Shown here in pieces: positions 35,401 to 43,493 of a stretch of DNA of 64,000 nucleotides. Each line of letters opens with the position of its first letter. Position 1 is the stretch's first letter. The stretch covers positions 1,550,001 to 1,614,000 of the forward strand of contig NC_009712.1 of assembly GCF_000017625.1 (NCBI RefSeq), read 5' to 3'. The translations under genes were made by a program, and so were the position numbers. Under the pieces are notes generated by a model, which did not search any database, had not been told where the DNA came from, and saw nothing but the letters and a program-made list of their open reading frames with translations. The DNA comes from Methanoregula boonei 6A8 (lineage in GTDB: Archaea; Halobacteriota; Methanomicrobia; Methanomicrobiales; Methanospirillaceae).

Positions 35401-36418
35401 ACACTCTGGCGATCTCGGGCAGTTCCTCCGGTGTGTACCCGAGGATCTCGCATCCCCGGGGGCTCAGGTACACCTCCCCGGTCTCCATCCATACGTCCCA
35501 CAGGCCGTCATTGGCGCCTTCAAGTGCAAACTTCAGGCGCTCTTCGCTCCGGGCGAGGGCTTCGACCGCTGCAAAACGTTCTTTTTCCCGTTCCAGGTTA
35601 TCGAGTGCAAACGAGATCTCCTCTGCAACTTCTTCGAGGAGTGCCACTTCCTCGGGAGAGAAAAATTCAGGTTCTGAAGCATACAGAGAAAATGCACCGA
35701 TCACCTCACCCCTGCAACAGATCGGGAAGGCGCCTGATGAGCGATAACCAAACTTTTCTGCGGTCTCATGCCACAGGATCATTGCCGGATCCTGTCGGAT
35801 ATCGTTTGTAACTACCGGCCTGCCCTCCCTTACGGCTCGTCCCGTAGGCCCTCGTCCTTCGGGAATATCATCTGCCAAAAGGGCCACGTGGGAAAGATAT
35901 TCCCTGGTGCCCATACCAGCTGATGCAACGGGATTGATCCTCCGGGACTTCCTGTCGATTGTCCCGATCCAGGCCATCTGGAATTTCCCGTACTCTATTG
36001 CAACGGCACAGATCGCTTTGAAAAGTTCATTGCGGGTCGGGATATGGACAATGTTCTTGTTGACCTGGCTGAGCAGGGAATTGATCCGGCTGAGATACAC
36101 CACCCTCTCTTCTGCCTGCCTGCGGTATATTGATTGTAAAATTTTGGACTGAAGTTCGGCAAACTGTGCCTGCGGTGCTCCCCCTTTCTGGAGATAAAAA
36201 TCCGCCCCTTCGTTTAATGCCTGGATGACAATCTCTTCCCGGCCCCGCCCGGTGAAGAGAATGAAAGGGATGCGGTTACCGGAACTTCTTACCTGTTTGA
36301 GAAATTCTATACCATCCATCTCTGGCATCTGGTAGTCGGCGATAAGGGCGTCATAGCTTGTTGACTCCATACGGGAAAGGGCCCCGGAGGCTGACGTGAC
36401 AACATCAACGGAGAACAT
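32441..36418 (-). CDS. Very large hybrid histidine kinase: receiver, GAF, six PAS, HATPase
   Basis: From the first ATG (36418) the protein has 1325 residues, but the receiver's first strand (RILYVDDEPGLL) continues in frame upstream to about 36500, and the frame stays open to 36526 without ATG, GTG or TTG. The true start is therefore probably upstream and non-standard, or the gene front is altered. Order: receiver (Asp 28 by this numbering in LIADYQMPEMDG), GAF about 120-280, six PAS domains about 295-1110 with coiled-coil linkers, H-box SITRHDINNQI (His near 1126) and HATPase about 1215-1320 with GFGKNTGLGLFLSREIL. It has no membrane segments. Architecture matches the kinase at 13889, with four more PAS domains. 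Confidence 0.9.
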   Translation of the reverse strand: MFSVDVVTSASGALSRMESTSYDALIADYQMPEMDGIEFLKQVRSSGNRIPFILFTGRGREEIVIQALNEGADFYLQKGGAPQAQFAELQSKILQSIYRRQAEERVVYLSRINSLLSQVNKNIVHIPTRNELFKAICAVAIEYGKFQMAWIGTIDRKSRRINPVASAGMGTREYLSHVALLADDIPEGRGPTGRAVREGRPVVTNDIRQDPAMILWHETAEKFGYRSSGAFPICCRGEVIGAFSLYASEPEFFSPEEVALLEEVAEEISFALDNLEREKERFAAVEALARSEERLKFALEGANDGLWDVWMETGEVYLSPRGCEILGYTPEELPEIARVWNDLVYPDDLPRTRAELDAYLEGRTDIFSIEQRLVTKTGEPKWILTRGKASVRNDQGRVLRMTGTHSDITEQKKAENELRTANEHLTALEEEIRAQYDALAEHQKALATSEEKYRSVLNNIQDMFYRSDRLGNLIMASPSCLKTLGYDSFDEILNKPISETFYYFPEKRKELLLHLDEKGSVEDYEVPLKRRDGSIIWTSTNSHYYRDGTGAIAGVEGIFRDITLRKSYEEALKREAAQLDQIINLVPHMIFATDPAGNFLLVNQAVARSYNKSVSEIVGKPQADFQRDAAELRRMLDDNREVITSGTSRFIPEETFTDAFGKKHYLQTTKVPFTTLGNNQKAVLGVAIDITERKRIEEELLRKNEALAASYEQLTATEEELRFNFDELIQREQALKESEERYRNVVEDQTEFISRCQPDGVHVFANEAYSRYYGRKRDDIVGHRFRPDIPVEDKERVKQFFASLTPDHPVDVIEHRVIMPDGTLRWQQWTDRAIFNSSGEVTEYQSVGRDITERKLEEQALQENEQRLTSIYNTVGDSIFQLAVESHGQYRFTSVNSAFCRTTGLPPGQVIGKNVNEIIPEPSLLLVLEKYRQAVEKKAIVRWEETSHYPSGQLTGEVSIAPIFDQAGNCTYLIGSVHDITERKHAEEELRERNSLMRALIDNLPFDTWAMDRSGQYILQNLVSIKNWGDSIGKTPGQIHLRNDLLEKWQENNRKAFEGTVVRDELSVSSKNGVRIYDEIIAPIRSGDVITGIIGVNIDITERKQAHEAQLLATKKLKLLTSITRHDINNQILALQSYLALMEMKRPDPAFDEYFRKTRIAAERISAMIQFTKEYEVIGMKNPGWENCRTLVETAATQVPLANIRLENDIPAGTKVFADPLIVRVFYNLMDNAVRYGKTITTIRFSVRKSDDGLVILCEDDGKGVPADEKEKIFERGFGKNTGLGLFLSREILSITGITIQETGEPGKGARFEIIVPQGSFRSRG

Positions 36419-36526
36419 ACCCTCTTTTTCGAGAAAGAGTTTGCCTATTTCAAGAAGACCAGGTTCATCGTCGACATAGAGAATACGGTAAATCTGAGAC
36501 GTAATTCTTCGATATGGTTCGACCGT

Positions 36527-36537
36527 CTATTATATCT
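36527..36537 (-). promoter_or_regulatory. TATA-like box of the large hybrid kinase
   Basis: On the minus strand the stretch GATATATAATAG lies just upstream of the open kinase frame. Archaeal spacing would start transcription near 36505, where the first in-frame codons are ATT ACG. This implies a leaderless or nearly leaderless transcript. Confidence 0.4.
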
Positions 36538-36546
36538 TGTCTTTTG

Positions 36547-36600
36547 AGGCTCTGTAACGTCTGCGGGTGGCAGCATATTTTCCTCAAACGAGGATTTAAC
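36547..36600 (+). repeat. Interspersed repeat R1, copy 2
   Basis: Begins GGCTCTGTAACGTCTGCGGG and continues with TGGCAGCATATTTTCCTC. It is in the intergenic space between the large kinase and the YCII-like gene and is inverted relative to copy 1. Confidence 0.65.
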
Positions 36601-36677
36601 GCAAAACCTCTCCGCAGAGCAATCAGAATCCCAAAAAGAAATAAAAACCCTGAAGCAAAAGTCAGATTGGTGATGGC

Positions 36678-36983
36678 GTGCCACTCTACGCACTATTATT
36701 CAAAGGCGGTTTGAGACATTCAGAGCTTTCGAAGGAATACTCGGATCGGTTTGTCGAATGGGCCAAAAAGGTTGCGTCAGGCCGTGTTCCGGGAAGCAGA
36801 TTCCTGCAAGAGGGAAGGCTTGTCTCCGCAAAAGGGGTAACAAATCTGACATTTGATAAGGACACCATCGGCGGCTACATAATGGTAGAATCGGAAAATT
36901 ACGAAAAAGCGGTGGCAATAGCAAAGGGGTGCCCGATACTGGAGAATGGCGGATACGTTGAAGTCAGAGAAGTTATGACATGA
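36678..36983 (+). CDS. YCII-related domain protein
   Basis: A 101-residue soluble protein with the YCII/DGPF dimeric alpha-beta barrel layout: strand YALLFKGG, helix EYSDRFVEWAKKVASG, then RFLQEGRLVSAKGV and GGYIMVESENYEKAVAIAKGCPIL, closing with GGYVEVREV. The His-Asp pair seen in some YCII enzymes is not obvious, and roles in the family vary (sensing, secondary metabolism, sigma-factor accessory). Start is GTG 36678 with GGTGA nearby. It stands alone, divergent from the large kinase. Confidence 0.8.
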   Translation: MPLYALLFKGGLRHSELSKEYSDRFVEWAKKVASGRVPGSRFLQEGRLVSAKGVTNLTFDKDTIGGYIMVESENYEKAVAIAKGCPILENGGYVEVREVMT

Positions 36984-37629
36984 AGGGAAAACCGGATCCT
37001 GATAAAACCCGGTTGGGAAATAATCGTTCACTCCGGTAGAAAATACAAATCAACACTATTTGCATGATGCTCTGAAACGATCTCGCAAGGGAATGATCGT
37101 TTACCCCGGTAGAAAATACAAATCAACTGCCACCTTATCAGAATCATTCCCCGACATCCTCCTTTTTCCACCCCCTCCCCCGGAAAAAAGATCCTCATAT
37201 TCACGTTTTAAGGCCGATCCGGGTACCGGATAGGCAAAAGAATGGGTCAAAATTAACCTCAATTTTAGGGCCCTCGGGGCAGCCAATAGCTGACATTAAA
37301 ATCAGCTGTATTTTTGCAAAATATGCAATTAAAACGATTTTTTCCACGCGAACTGAAAAGAAGTGTTTTACGGGCTTATTTTCTTGAATATTCCCGTGGG
37401 AATTGCACAGGGTATCTCCCCCCACACCGTATCGATGATCCCCCGCTGATGAAGTGCGGCGGAGCCTCTCACGAAATCCCGCGAGACCAATTGGGGCGTA
37501 CCCGGTGCCGGACCCGGTGAATAATCCCGGGGCTTTGAGAGGAAAACGTAATTGGGCCGGCAAAAGAGTTGCAAACATTCCCGGGAAATTTTCGCAGCCG
37601 TACCGGGATTTTTCCGGATACTTTTTCCT
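36984..37629. other. Repeat-bearing intergenic gap
   Basis: About 646 bp between converging genes. It holds two copies of a 32-bp unit (37023 and 37096), AT-rich sequence around 37270-37350, and on the minus strand near 37368-37440 a decayed copy of the gene relic seen at 31461. No intact gene is supported; long leftward frames here have no ribosome site and read through the relic. Confidence 0.55.
37023..37127 (+). repeat. Two direct copies of a 32-bp unit, 73 bp apart
   Basis: The unit ending CCGGTAGAAAATACAAATCA is found at 37023-37054 and 37096-37127 with two or three differences. The spacer has no recognisable feature. It does not look like a CRISPR array: only two copies, spacer 41 bp, no neighbouring cas gene. 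Confidence 0.7.
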
Positions 37630-39327
37630 TTAAAACGGATCTCTCCTCGCCATCCGGTACGCCCGACCAACCTCTGCCACGCTCCATGCCTGGGCAATGC
37701 ACCCGTTGGGAAAAAACGGCGGATCGCCATCAAAAATCTCGGAGATGTACCCGATCCCCGCCTCCCGCCCGTGAGCAAGGATCGGTATGAGGATCTGTGC
37801 TGCCCGCTCCCGGGGGACGCCGTTTCTGATGAGCGCTTCACAGAAAAAGCCGGTGAGCCACGGCCAGACGCAGCCGTTATGATAACTGCGGTCGCCGGTG
37901 TACCGGCCCTGGTAGCCGGGATCCGATCGCGAGAGCGTGCGAAGCCCGTACGGTGTCAGGAGTTCCCGGGAGACCGTACCAAGTGCAGATTCTGCCTGTT
38001 CCGTACTGACCAGGCCAAGGGCGATCGCAATTACCTGGTTTGGCCTGACAGAGGGATCGATCGGGTCAATCACATCGTACAGGCACTTCTTTTCCTCGTT
38101 CCAGAACTGCCGGAACGCTCTCTGTGCCGATGCGGAACTCACCGGCACCGGGATCCCCTGGGCCTCCGCTTCTGCAAGGGCATGTACCCAGAGCGCATTG
38201 ATCTCCACCGGTTTTCCCGCTCGGGGTGTAAACGCAGTATCCATCCACGTGCTCCCGGGAGCAACAGCGATCAGGTCATGATCCAGCCGGGCAACAGGGG
38301 ATGAGGGATATTCCGCAAGAATCGTTTCGATCACCGGCTTCATCTCCCCCATGAAGGGATCGTCCCCAAAGGAGCGCCGGTACCGGGTGAGGGCATAAAT
38401 AAACCACAGCGAGGCATCGCTCGCGTGGTAATTATCCGGAACCCTGTTTGGGACAACGCCGTCCCGCATCAGGGAAGAAAGCCGCCTGAGCACGGCCCGG
38501 GCCTCGTCCCGTCTCCCGGGTTCAATGAGCAGGCCGGTCACACTGATCGCCGAATCGCGCCCCCATGATTCGCAGAACCAGGGGTAACCGGCAACGATCT
38601 CCTCACCCCTGCAGAATACATCCGCTGCCCGGTCCAGCCAGCCGGGCAGGGACTGCGGCGACCGCGGACGGGGCGGGCCCGGGGGATCGCATGCGTCCCC
38701 GGTGCACCGGAACAGGACCGTAGCATCCCGTACGCGGCCCTGGAAAACTCCCGGGGAAAAGAGATCTTCCACCGGTTCGTACCCCCGTTCGTACTCCCGC
38801 TGGTACCACACGTTCCGGTAGGTGACCGGGTCTGCCCCGTACGGAAGATCCCCGCCAAAAAAAAGACCGGCCCACCGGAACCCGCCGGGTTCCCGGGTGC
38901 AGTCCGGGACAGGATTTTTCATAACGGAATGCACCGGCCGGTCGGTGATGAGAGGGCGGACCCACAGTTCTGCATCGCCCGAAATAGCGTACGTGACCGA
39001 AAGGCTCCCGTTAAACGCGATCGTCTTTTGTACGACACTATCGTCGATCCAGTACTGCCACGACGGAGGATAGGCACAGAACCCCGCAAGGTACCGGAGC
39101 CCCCCTTCATCCGGTGCACCCTCGTACTGCTGTGCGGAGAGCGGGACACCGTTTACCCGTTCGTCGAGCCCGGCAAGGAGCACACGTGCGTCCCGGACAA
39201 AAAGCCCATGGTATTTTCTCGTGTTACCGCCCACGGACGAGGACGCGTACGCATGGGATGAGGCCATGAGAAATTCAAGCTGCCGGGCGGTCCCGGGAAC
39301 CCGGACCTCCCGCCCGTACTGGAACAT
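37630..39327 (-). CDS. Glycogen debranching enzyme, archaeal type
   Basis: A 565-residue protein. The N-terminal beta-sandwich domain (about 1-200) has YGREVRVPGTARQLEFLMAS-like opening and SSSVGGNTRKYHGLFV, typical of the archaeal/bacterial glycogen-debranching N domain. The C-terminal (alpha/alpha)6 domain has ESWGRDSAISVTGLLI, VPNRVPDNYHASDASLWFIY and NGCVWPWLTGFFCEALI with likely catalytic acids. It would hydrolyse alpha-1,6 branch points (amylo-alpha-1,6-glucosidase) of glycogen in the cytoplasm. It is third in a leftward run after two glycosyltransferases, with a gap of 25 bases to the preceding stop, so they are probably one operon for glycogen turnover. Confidence 0.9.
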   Translation of the reverse strand: MFQYGREVRVPGTARQLEFLMASSHAYASSSVGGNTRKYHGLFVRDARVLLAGLDERVNGVPLSAQQYEGAPDEGGLRYLAGFCAYPPSWQYWIDDSVVQKTIAFNGSLSVTYAISGDAELWVRPLITDRPVHSVMKNPVPDCTREPGGFRWAGLFFGGDLPYGADPVTYRNVWYQREYERGYEPVEDLFSPGVFQGRVRDATVLFRCTGDACDPPGPPRPRSPQSLPGWLDRAADVFCRGEEIVAGYPWFCESWGRDSAISVTGLLIEPGRRDEARAVLRRLSSLMRDGVVPNRVPDNYHASDASLWFIYALTRYRRSFGDDPFMGEMKPVIETILAEYPSSPVARLDHDLIAVAPGSTWMDTAFTPRAGKPVEINALWVHALAEAEAQGIPVPVSSASAQRAFRQFWNEEKKCLYDVIDPIDPSVRPNQVIAIALGLVSTEQAESALGTVSRELLTPYGLRTLSRSDPGYQGRYTGDRSYHNGCVWPWLTGFFCEALIRNGVPRERAAQILIPILAHGREAGIGYISEIFDGDPPFFPNGCIAQAWSVAEVGRAYRMARRDPF

Positions 39328-39352
39328 TTTTCACGCATCTCCCCGGTAATGG

Positions 39353-40594
39353 TTATCCGTCTGCAAGTTCCCGGTAGACCCTGAGGGTATTTTCCGCAGC
39401 AGTATCCCAGGTAAAATGTTCGATCACCCGGCTCCTGCCGTTCCTCCCCATGGTTTCTGCAAGATCCCGGTGCTTTAAGATCCCGATGGTAAACTTTGCG
39501 ATATCAAGGGGATCGTACGGGTTGATGTGGTAGCCGCAGATCCCTTCGCCGGCGGGAATCACCTGCTCGCGGAAACCCGAGGTCCCCCGGGCCCCGACAA
39601 CCACGGGTTTTCCCATGGACATCGCTTCGGTGCAGACAATGCCAAAAGGTTCGTATTTCGAGGGCAGGACAACGACATCGGCCGCAGCATAATACAGGAT
39701 GCGCTCCTCTTCCGGTGCCATCCTGAAGTGTAAAAGCACGTTTTCTTCAAGATGGTGGTTGTGCACCATGTGCGTGAGCATCTGCTCCATGTCGCCGACA
39801 CCGAGGATAACCAGTTTTGCATCAGGGATCTCTTTTACAATATGGATCATGGCCCGGACCAGCGTGTCTGCTCCCTTCACCCACGTGAGCCGGCCGACAA
39901 AAAAGATCACCGGGGAGTGCCCCACCCCGATCTTTTCGCGGAATGCTTCGATCTCGCGGGGCAAAAACCGTGCAGGATCGTATTTCTTCTCGTCCACGCC
40001 ATTGTGGATCACCCGGATCTTCTGCTCGGAGTACCCGAAACTTACCAGTTCGTCCCGCATGGCATAGCTGACCGTGACAATACGGTCCGCAATGGTGGCA
40101 GACAGGCGCTCGATATCCTTTATGGTCGGTGAGCCGGAAGGATTCCTTCCCTGTTCTGTGGAATGGAAGTGGAAAACAAACGGCTTTTGGAGATTCCTTT
40201 TGGCCGTGATACCGGCAAGTGCTGCAAGCCAGTCATGGGAGACCAGCAGGTCGTACTGCCGGTTCTCCTTTGCAACAAGGTAATTTACCAGTTTGGATGC
40301 GGAAAGCAGGTTGTACAGGATGGTTTCTGCGAAAAAATTCTGCCCGTTCCCGTCCCACATCCGTATCTCTTCCGGGTTGATTACGGGAATGATATCGGAG
40401 ATGTTTATCAGGTTTGGGCGGTGGATATCGATGCCGGGCCGGGTCTCCGATGTGGGAGCGCTCCCGGTGTTCCGTGAAAAAACCGTAAGGGAATGCCCTT
40501 TCCGGACAAACTGGCGGGAGATCTCGTCCGCATATGTCCCAAGCCCCCCCCGGAAGAAGGGTGGGAATTCGTCAACAAAATACGCGATTTTCAT
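39353..40594 (-). CDS. Glycosyltransferase family 4 (glycogen-synthesis type)
   Basis: A 413-residue GT-B fold transferase. N-terminus MKIAYFVDEFPPFFRGGLG with the nucleotide-sugar loop GGLGTYA, the middle VIHNGVDEKKYDP, IFFVGRLTWVKGADTLV, and the C-terminal donor site PSKYEPFGIVCTEAMSMGKP with the E-x7-E pattern. I start it at ATG 40594, whose ATGA overlaps the stop of the upstream transferase; a longer in-frame start at 40645 would overlap that gene further. It is in the operon with another transferase and a debranching enzyme, so a role in alpha-glucan synthesis from ADP- or UDP-glucose is likely. Donor and acceptor cannot be seen. Confidence 0.88.
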   Translation of the reverse strand: MKIAYFVDEFPPFFRGGLGTYADEISRQFVRKGHSLTVFSRNTGSAPTSETRPGIDIHRPNLINISDIIPVINPEEIRMWDGNGQNFFAETILYNLLSASKLVNYLVAKENRQYDLLVSHDWLAALAGITAKRNLQKPFVFHFHSTEQGRNPSGSPTIKDIERLSATIADRIVTVSYAMRDELVSFGYSEQKIRVIHNGVDEKKYDPARFLPREIEAFREKIGVGHSPVIFFVGRLTWVKGADTLVRAMIHIVKEIPDAKLVILGVGDMEQMLTHMVHNHHLEENVLLHFRMAPEEERILYYAAADVVVLPSKYEPFGIVCTEAMSMGKPVVVGARGTSGFREQVIPAGEGICGYHINPYDPLDIAKFTIGILKHRDLAETMGRNGRSRVIEHFTWDTAAENTLRVYRELADG

Positions 40595-41730
40595 GCAACC
40601 ACCCGGGAATACGTTTCTGTCATCTTCCCGCCGATCGGGCCCCACAGGAACAGGCGGTCGATCTTTTTCCTCCCCTGTTTCCCGAGTGCTCCTGCCTGCT
40701 GCGGCTCGCCGATAACGGCACTGATTCCTTCGGCAAGGGTTTCTGCCTGCGGCTCCACCTTGACGCCATCGACAAACGAATCAATATTTTCCGAAAGCCC
40801 GCCAACGTTGGATGCTACCACCCCTTTTTCCGCACTCCATGCTTCGAGCAGCACAAGGCCAAACGGTTCGTTCCTGCTCGGGATGACCACGAGATCGCAG
40901 GCGTTCAGGAGCCGGATGTATTCGGAATCCGGGATATACCCGATAAAATTTACCGGGAGATCTGATGCCTGCTCCACCAGTACCTGCCGCATGTCTCCCT
41001 CGCCGGCAACAATCAGTTTTGCATCCCGGTGCTCACGGCAGACGGTTTTAATTGCCCCGATAAGAATGTCCGGGCCCTTCTGGTAGGCCAGCCTGCCGAT
41101 AAAAAGGATAAGCGGGTCAGATGCCGGGATCCCATAGGACTGCTTTACTTCCGCTGCGTTGATCTCTGCCCGGTACTGCCGCGGCACGATACCGTTTGGC
41201 ACTACGTCGCATTTCCCTTCGGGAATGTTGTAGAGCGCCATGACCTCCTGTTTGAGCGTGGCAGAAACCGCTGTCACGCGCTTTGCAATAAGCCCGCCAT
41301 ACCATTCCTTGCCGGAGATCTCCTTAAATTCCCACCAGTCGCCAAAATGGTTGCCGCTCCTGCCGTATTCCGTGGAATGGAACGTGAGGATGGTGTTCCG
41401 GTCCTTGAGGAGGTGGAGCGCCTGCACGGGATGCCAGTCATGGAAGTGCAGGATATCGAATCTCCTGCCGGTATCGAACCGGTGGAAATTTTCCACCATC
41501 AACAGGCTCATGCTGTTGCAGTACTCCACGATGTTTGCGCCTTCCGGCCGGCAGTAATGGTAGCTGACATTGTTGATTGTCTGGTCCGGCACCTGGCCAC
41601 GGGTGAAAAAATGCACCTCGTGATGTTCTGCCAGGGTCTCGGCCAGATGCGTTGCAGCCGGGGCAAGACCGCCCACACGTTCGGCATAGAGCGATTCCCA
41701 GCAGAACATGGCTATTTTGAGTGATTCCAC
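40591..41730 (-). CDS. Glycosyltransferase family 4, glycogen synthase-like, paralogue A
   Basis: A 379-residue GT-B enzyme with VGGLAPAATHLAETLA at the donor loop, FHDWHPVQALHLL, LTFHSTEYGRSGN, VVPNGIVPRQY, LFIGRLAYQKGPDIL and IPSRNEPFGLVLLEAWSAEK. It starts with GTG 41730 after GGAGG. It is the same length as, and very close in sequence to, the transferase at 59691-60830. First gene of the leftward operon with a second transferase and a debranching enzyme. It likely extends alpha-1,4-glucan chains. TATA-like stretches lie near 41962-41972 and 42000 on its strand. Confidence 0.88.
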   Translation of the reverse strand: MESLKIAMFCWESLYAERVGGLAPAATHLAETLAEHHEVHFFTRGQVPDQTINNVSYHYCRPEGANIVEYCNSMSLLMVENFHRFDTGRRFDILHFHDWHPVQALHLLKDRNTILTFHSTEYGRSGNHFGDWWEFKEISGKEWYGGLIAKRVTAVSATLKQEVMALYNIPEGKCDVVPNGIVPRQYRAEINAAEVKQSYGIPASDPLILFIGRLAYQKGPDILIGAIKTVCREHRDAKLIVAGEGDMRQVLVEQASDLPVNFIGYIPDSEYIRLLNACDLVVIPSRNEPFGLVLLEAWSAEKGVVASNVGGLSENIDSFVDGVKVEPQAETLAEGISAVIGEPQQAGALGKQGRKKIDRLFLWGPIGGKMTETYSRVVA

Positions 41731-42087
41731 AGATCGTTCCTCCAGGTGTCCATCAGGTTTACGGCATCCGTTTTCCCAAAGCCCCGCAGACCCTTGCTCT
41801 GGCCCTGATCAAACAGGGATGTTCTTTCTCCGGTTTTTTTAATTCTCCCGGATCCTCATCCCGGTAAAAACGGCCCTTGGGGATCCACCCGGGATCACAA
41901 AAGCGCCGCAGCATTTCCTCCGGAATGTGTACTTTTAGTCTTTTATGATCCCTGATACAGGATATAAAAATGATCGTTGTTTACAATTTTTGAGACGGAG
42001 CATTTTTCTTTAATATATGAGATACATTTCTTCAATCTGCGTTATCCGCGTCACCGGGCCGGCACGATAAAAAAATGATACTTCCTT
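41731..42087. other. Intergenic gap upstream of the glycogen operon
   Basis: Contains AT-rich blocks near 41955-41990 and 42005-42030 that could be promoters for the leftward operon. The ADP-dependent kinase gene to the right ends here. No repeat or RNA gene was recognised. Confidence 0.5.
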
Positions 42088-43341
42088 TTAGAACGGGTCT
42101 GCAACAAAGGCGGTGGAGGAGATAATATCGCCAAGGCCGGTGGTTTTTTGGACATTGCGGGCGATGAGGCTGGGAACTGCCAGCACCATCAGGTCACCGG
42201 CCCTGAAAATTCCCGGTGATTCATCCGGGCCAAATGCAGTCTTAATGTCTGCATATGCCCGGAGGCCTTCCGGTGACAGGACCGATCCGGTCCCTCCCGC
42301 AGCACCGGCAGCCTCCTGCGCTGCAAAGAGGAGGGCATTCCGGGATAATTCAGGCTGCCCGGTCCCCTGTTTCTGGATCAGGATATAGTACCCGAACGTG
42401 TGAAGGTGGAGCCGGGATACTCCTGTGGCATGCGCAAGGGAAAGAGCGTCCCGTACCAGCGTAACCGGCGAGGACTGCGGGTCTGCCCGGGAGTTTTGCC
42501 CCGGCCCACCCAAAATCCGGATAAAACTTCCCAGTTCCTGTTCGTTCAGCCCGATGCTGTCGGTATTTTTGAGGATATGTTCGAGCAGCAGCCCGAGGAT
42601 CCGGGGCCGGACCCCGGAGACACATTCAACATGCGTCCGCATCTGGGGATTGACGCTACGGATCTGCACCAGCTGCCGTGCGGCAGTGACAAATTCCTGC
42701 TTTGTTTTCAGGAACTGGTAACCGGAAAGGAATGCACGCCGGCAGCCGGCAATCTGTTCGAGGAAAGCAGCCTCCTGTTCCTCCGGGATAATGACATCAG
42801 ACGGGTCATGGGCCGGTGACACGATGAACCGGTTGCTCCGGGGCACGACACCGCGGGCAACAGGTACAAGGCCGGGATCATATTCGAACACAAGGTGGAT
42901 ACGATCGGGATTATTGCCGGATTCCTGTCCAAAGGACAGGGGATTGACACCGGCGTCCTGCAGCATCGCTCTTGTCTGCGGGCCGGCGCCGGGTACGGCA
43001 CAGGTCACCGTTGCGGGATTGAGCCTGCGTACCTGGATCGCTGCAATTCCTGCCTGTCCCCCGGGCACAAGAGAACCGGTTGCAGAGAAAAAACCGGAGA
43101 TCGCAGAAAAAACAGAGGGATCCCCCATAACCATCTCGTCAGCAGAGCAGTATCGCATCGAATGGTTTAGCCGTTTAAGAAGGGCACCAAAACCCGGCCC
43201 GGGCTGGTTGTGGATATCACGCAGCAGACCCGGGGTGACCGGAATGATCCGGTCGATGTTGGCATTAAAGCCGGTCAGTACCGGGCCGGTCTGCGGCCTT
43301 TTTACGGATTGGTACAACAAAGACCACGTACCGGTATCCAC
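42088..43341 (-). CDS. ADP-dependent glucokinase/phosphofructokinase family kinase
   Basis: A 417-residue ribokinase-fold enzyme of the archaeal ADP-dependent sugar kinase family: LTGFNANIDRIIPV at the N-terminus, GGQAGIAA for sugar binding, NEQELGSFI, and the catalytic base motif TTGLGDIIS near the C-terminus (GxGD). It uses ADP rather than ATP as phosphate donor for glucose or fructose 6-phosphate in the archaeal modified glycolysis. The exact substrate cannot be read; methanogen members are often bifunctional. Start is GTG 43341 eight bases after AAGGAG. It lies between the glycogen operon and the divergent phosphorylase gene, in keeping with glycogen breakdown feeding glycolysis. Confidence 0.88.
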   Translation of the reverse strand: MDTGTWSLLYQSVKRPQTGPVLTGFNANIDRIIPVTPGLLRDIHNQPGPGFGALLKRLNHSMRYCSADEMVMGDPSVFSAISGFFSATGSLVPGGQAGIAAIQVRRLNPATVTCAVPGAGPQTRAMLQDAGVNPLSFGQESGNNPDRIHLVFEYDPGLVPVARGVVPRSNRFIVSPAHDPSDVIIPEEQEAAFLEQIAGCRRAFLSGYQFLKTKQEFVTAARQLVQIRSVNPQMRTHVECVSGVRPRILGLLLEHILKNTDSIGLNEQELGSFIRILGGPGQNSRADPQSSPVTLVRDALSLAHATGVSRLHLHTFGYYILIQKQGTGQPELSRNALLFAAQEAAGAAGGTGSVLSPEGLRAYADIKTAFGPDESPGIFRAGDLMVLAVPSLIARNVQKTTGLGDIISSTAFVADPF

Positions 43342-43493
43342 GGGAATATCTCCTTATCGCATGCGGGAATAGGATGCCGGAAGATGATAAAGGTGCTTTT
43401 CCCGCACCCCTTTTTGTCCCGGGAGGGACTTTCCCGATAGTATTTAACCATGGCATGATCCAAGATGAACTAACGGGAGGATGATTCACGTAC

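Noticed and set aside
37023-37127. Possible CRISPR array
   Set aside because: Only two copies of a 32-bp unit, no further spacers, and no cas genes in the window.
37368-37841. 157-codon minus frame running over the end of the debranching enzyme
   Set aside because: Most of it overlaps the debranching gene in another frame; only the last part coincides with a gene relic.
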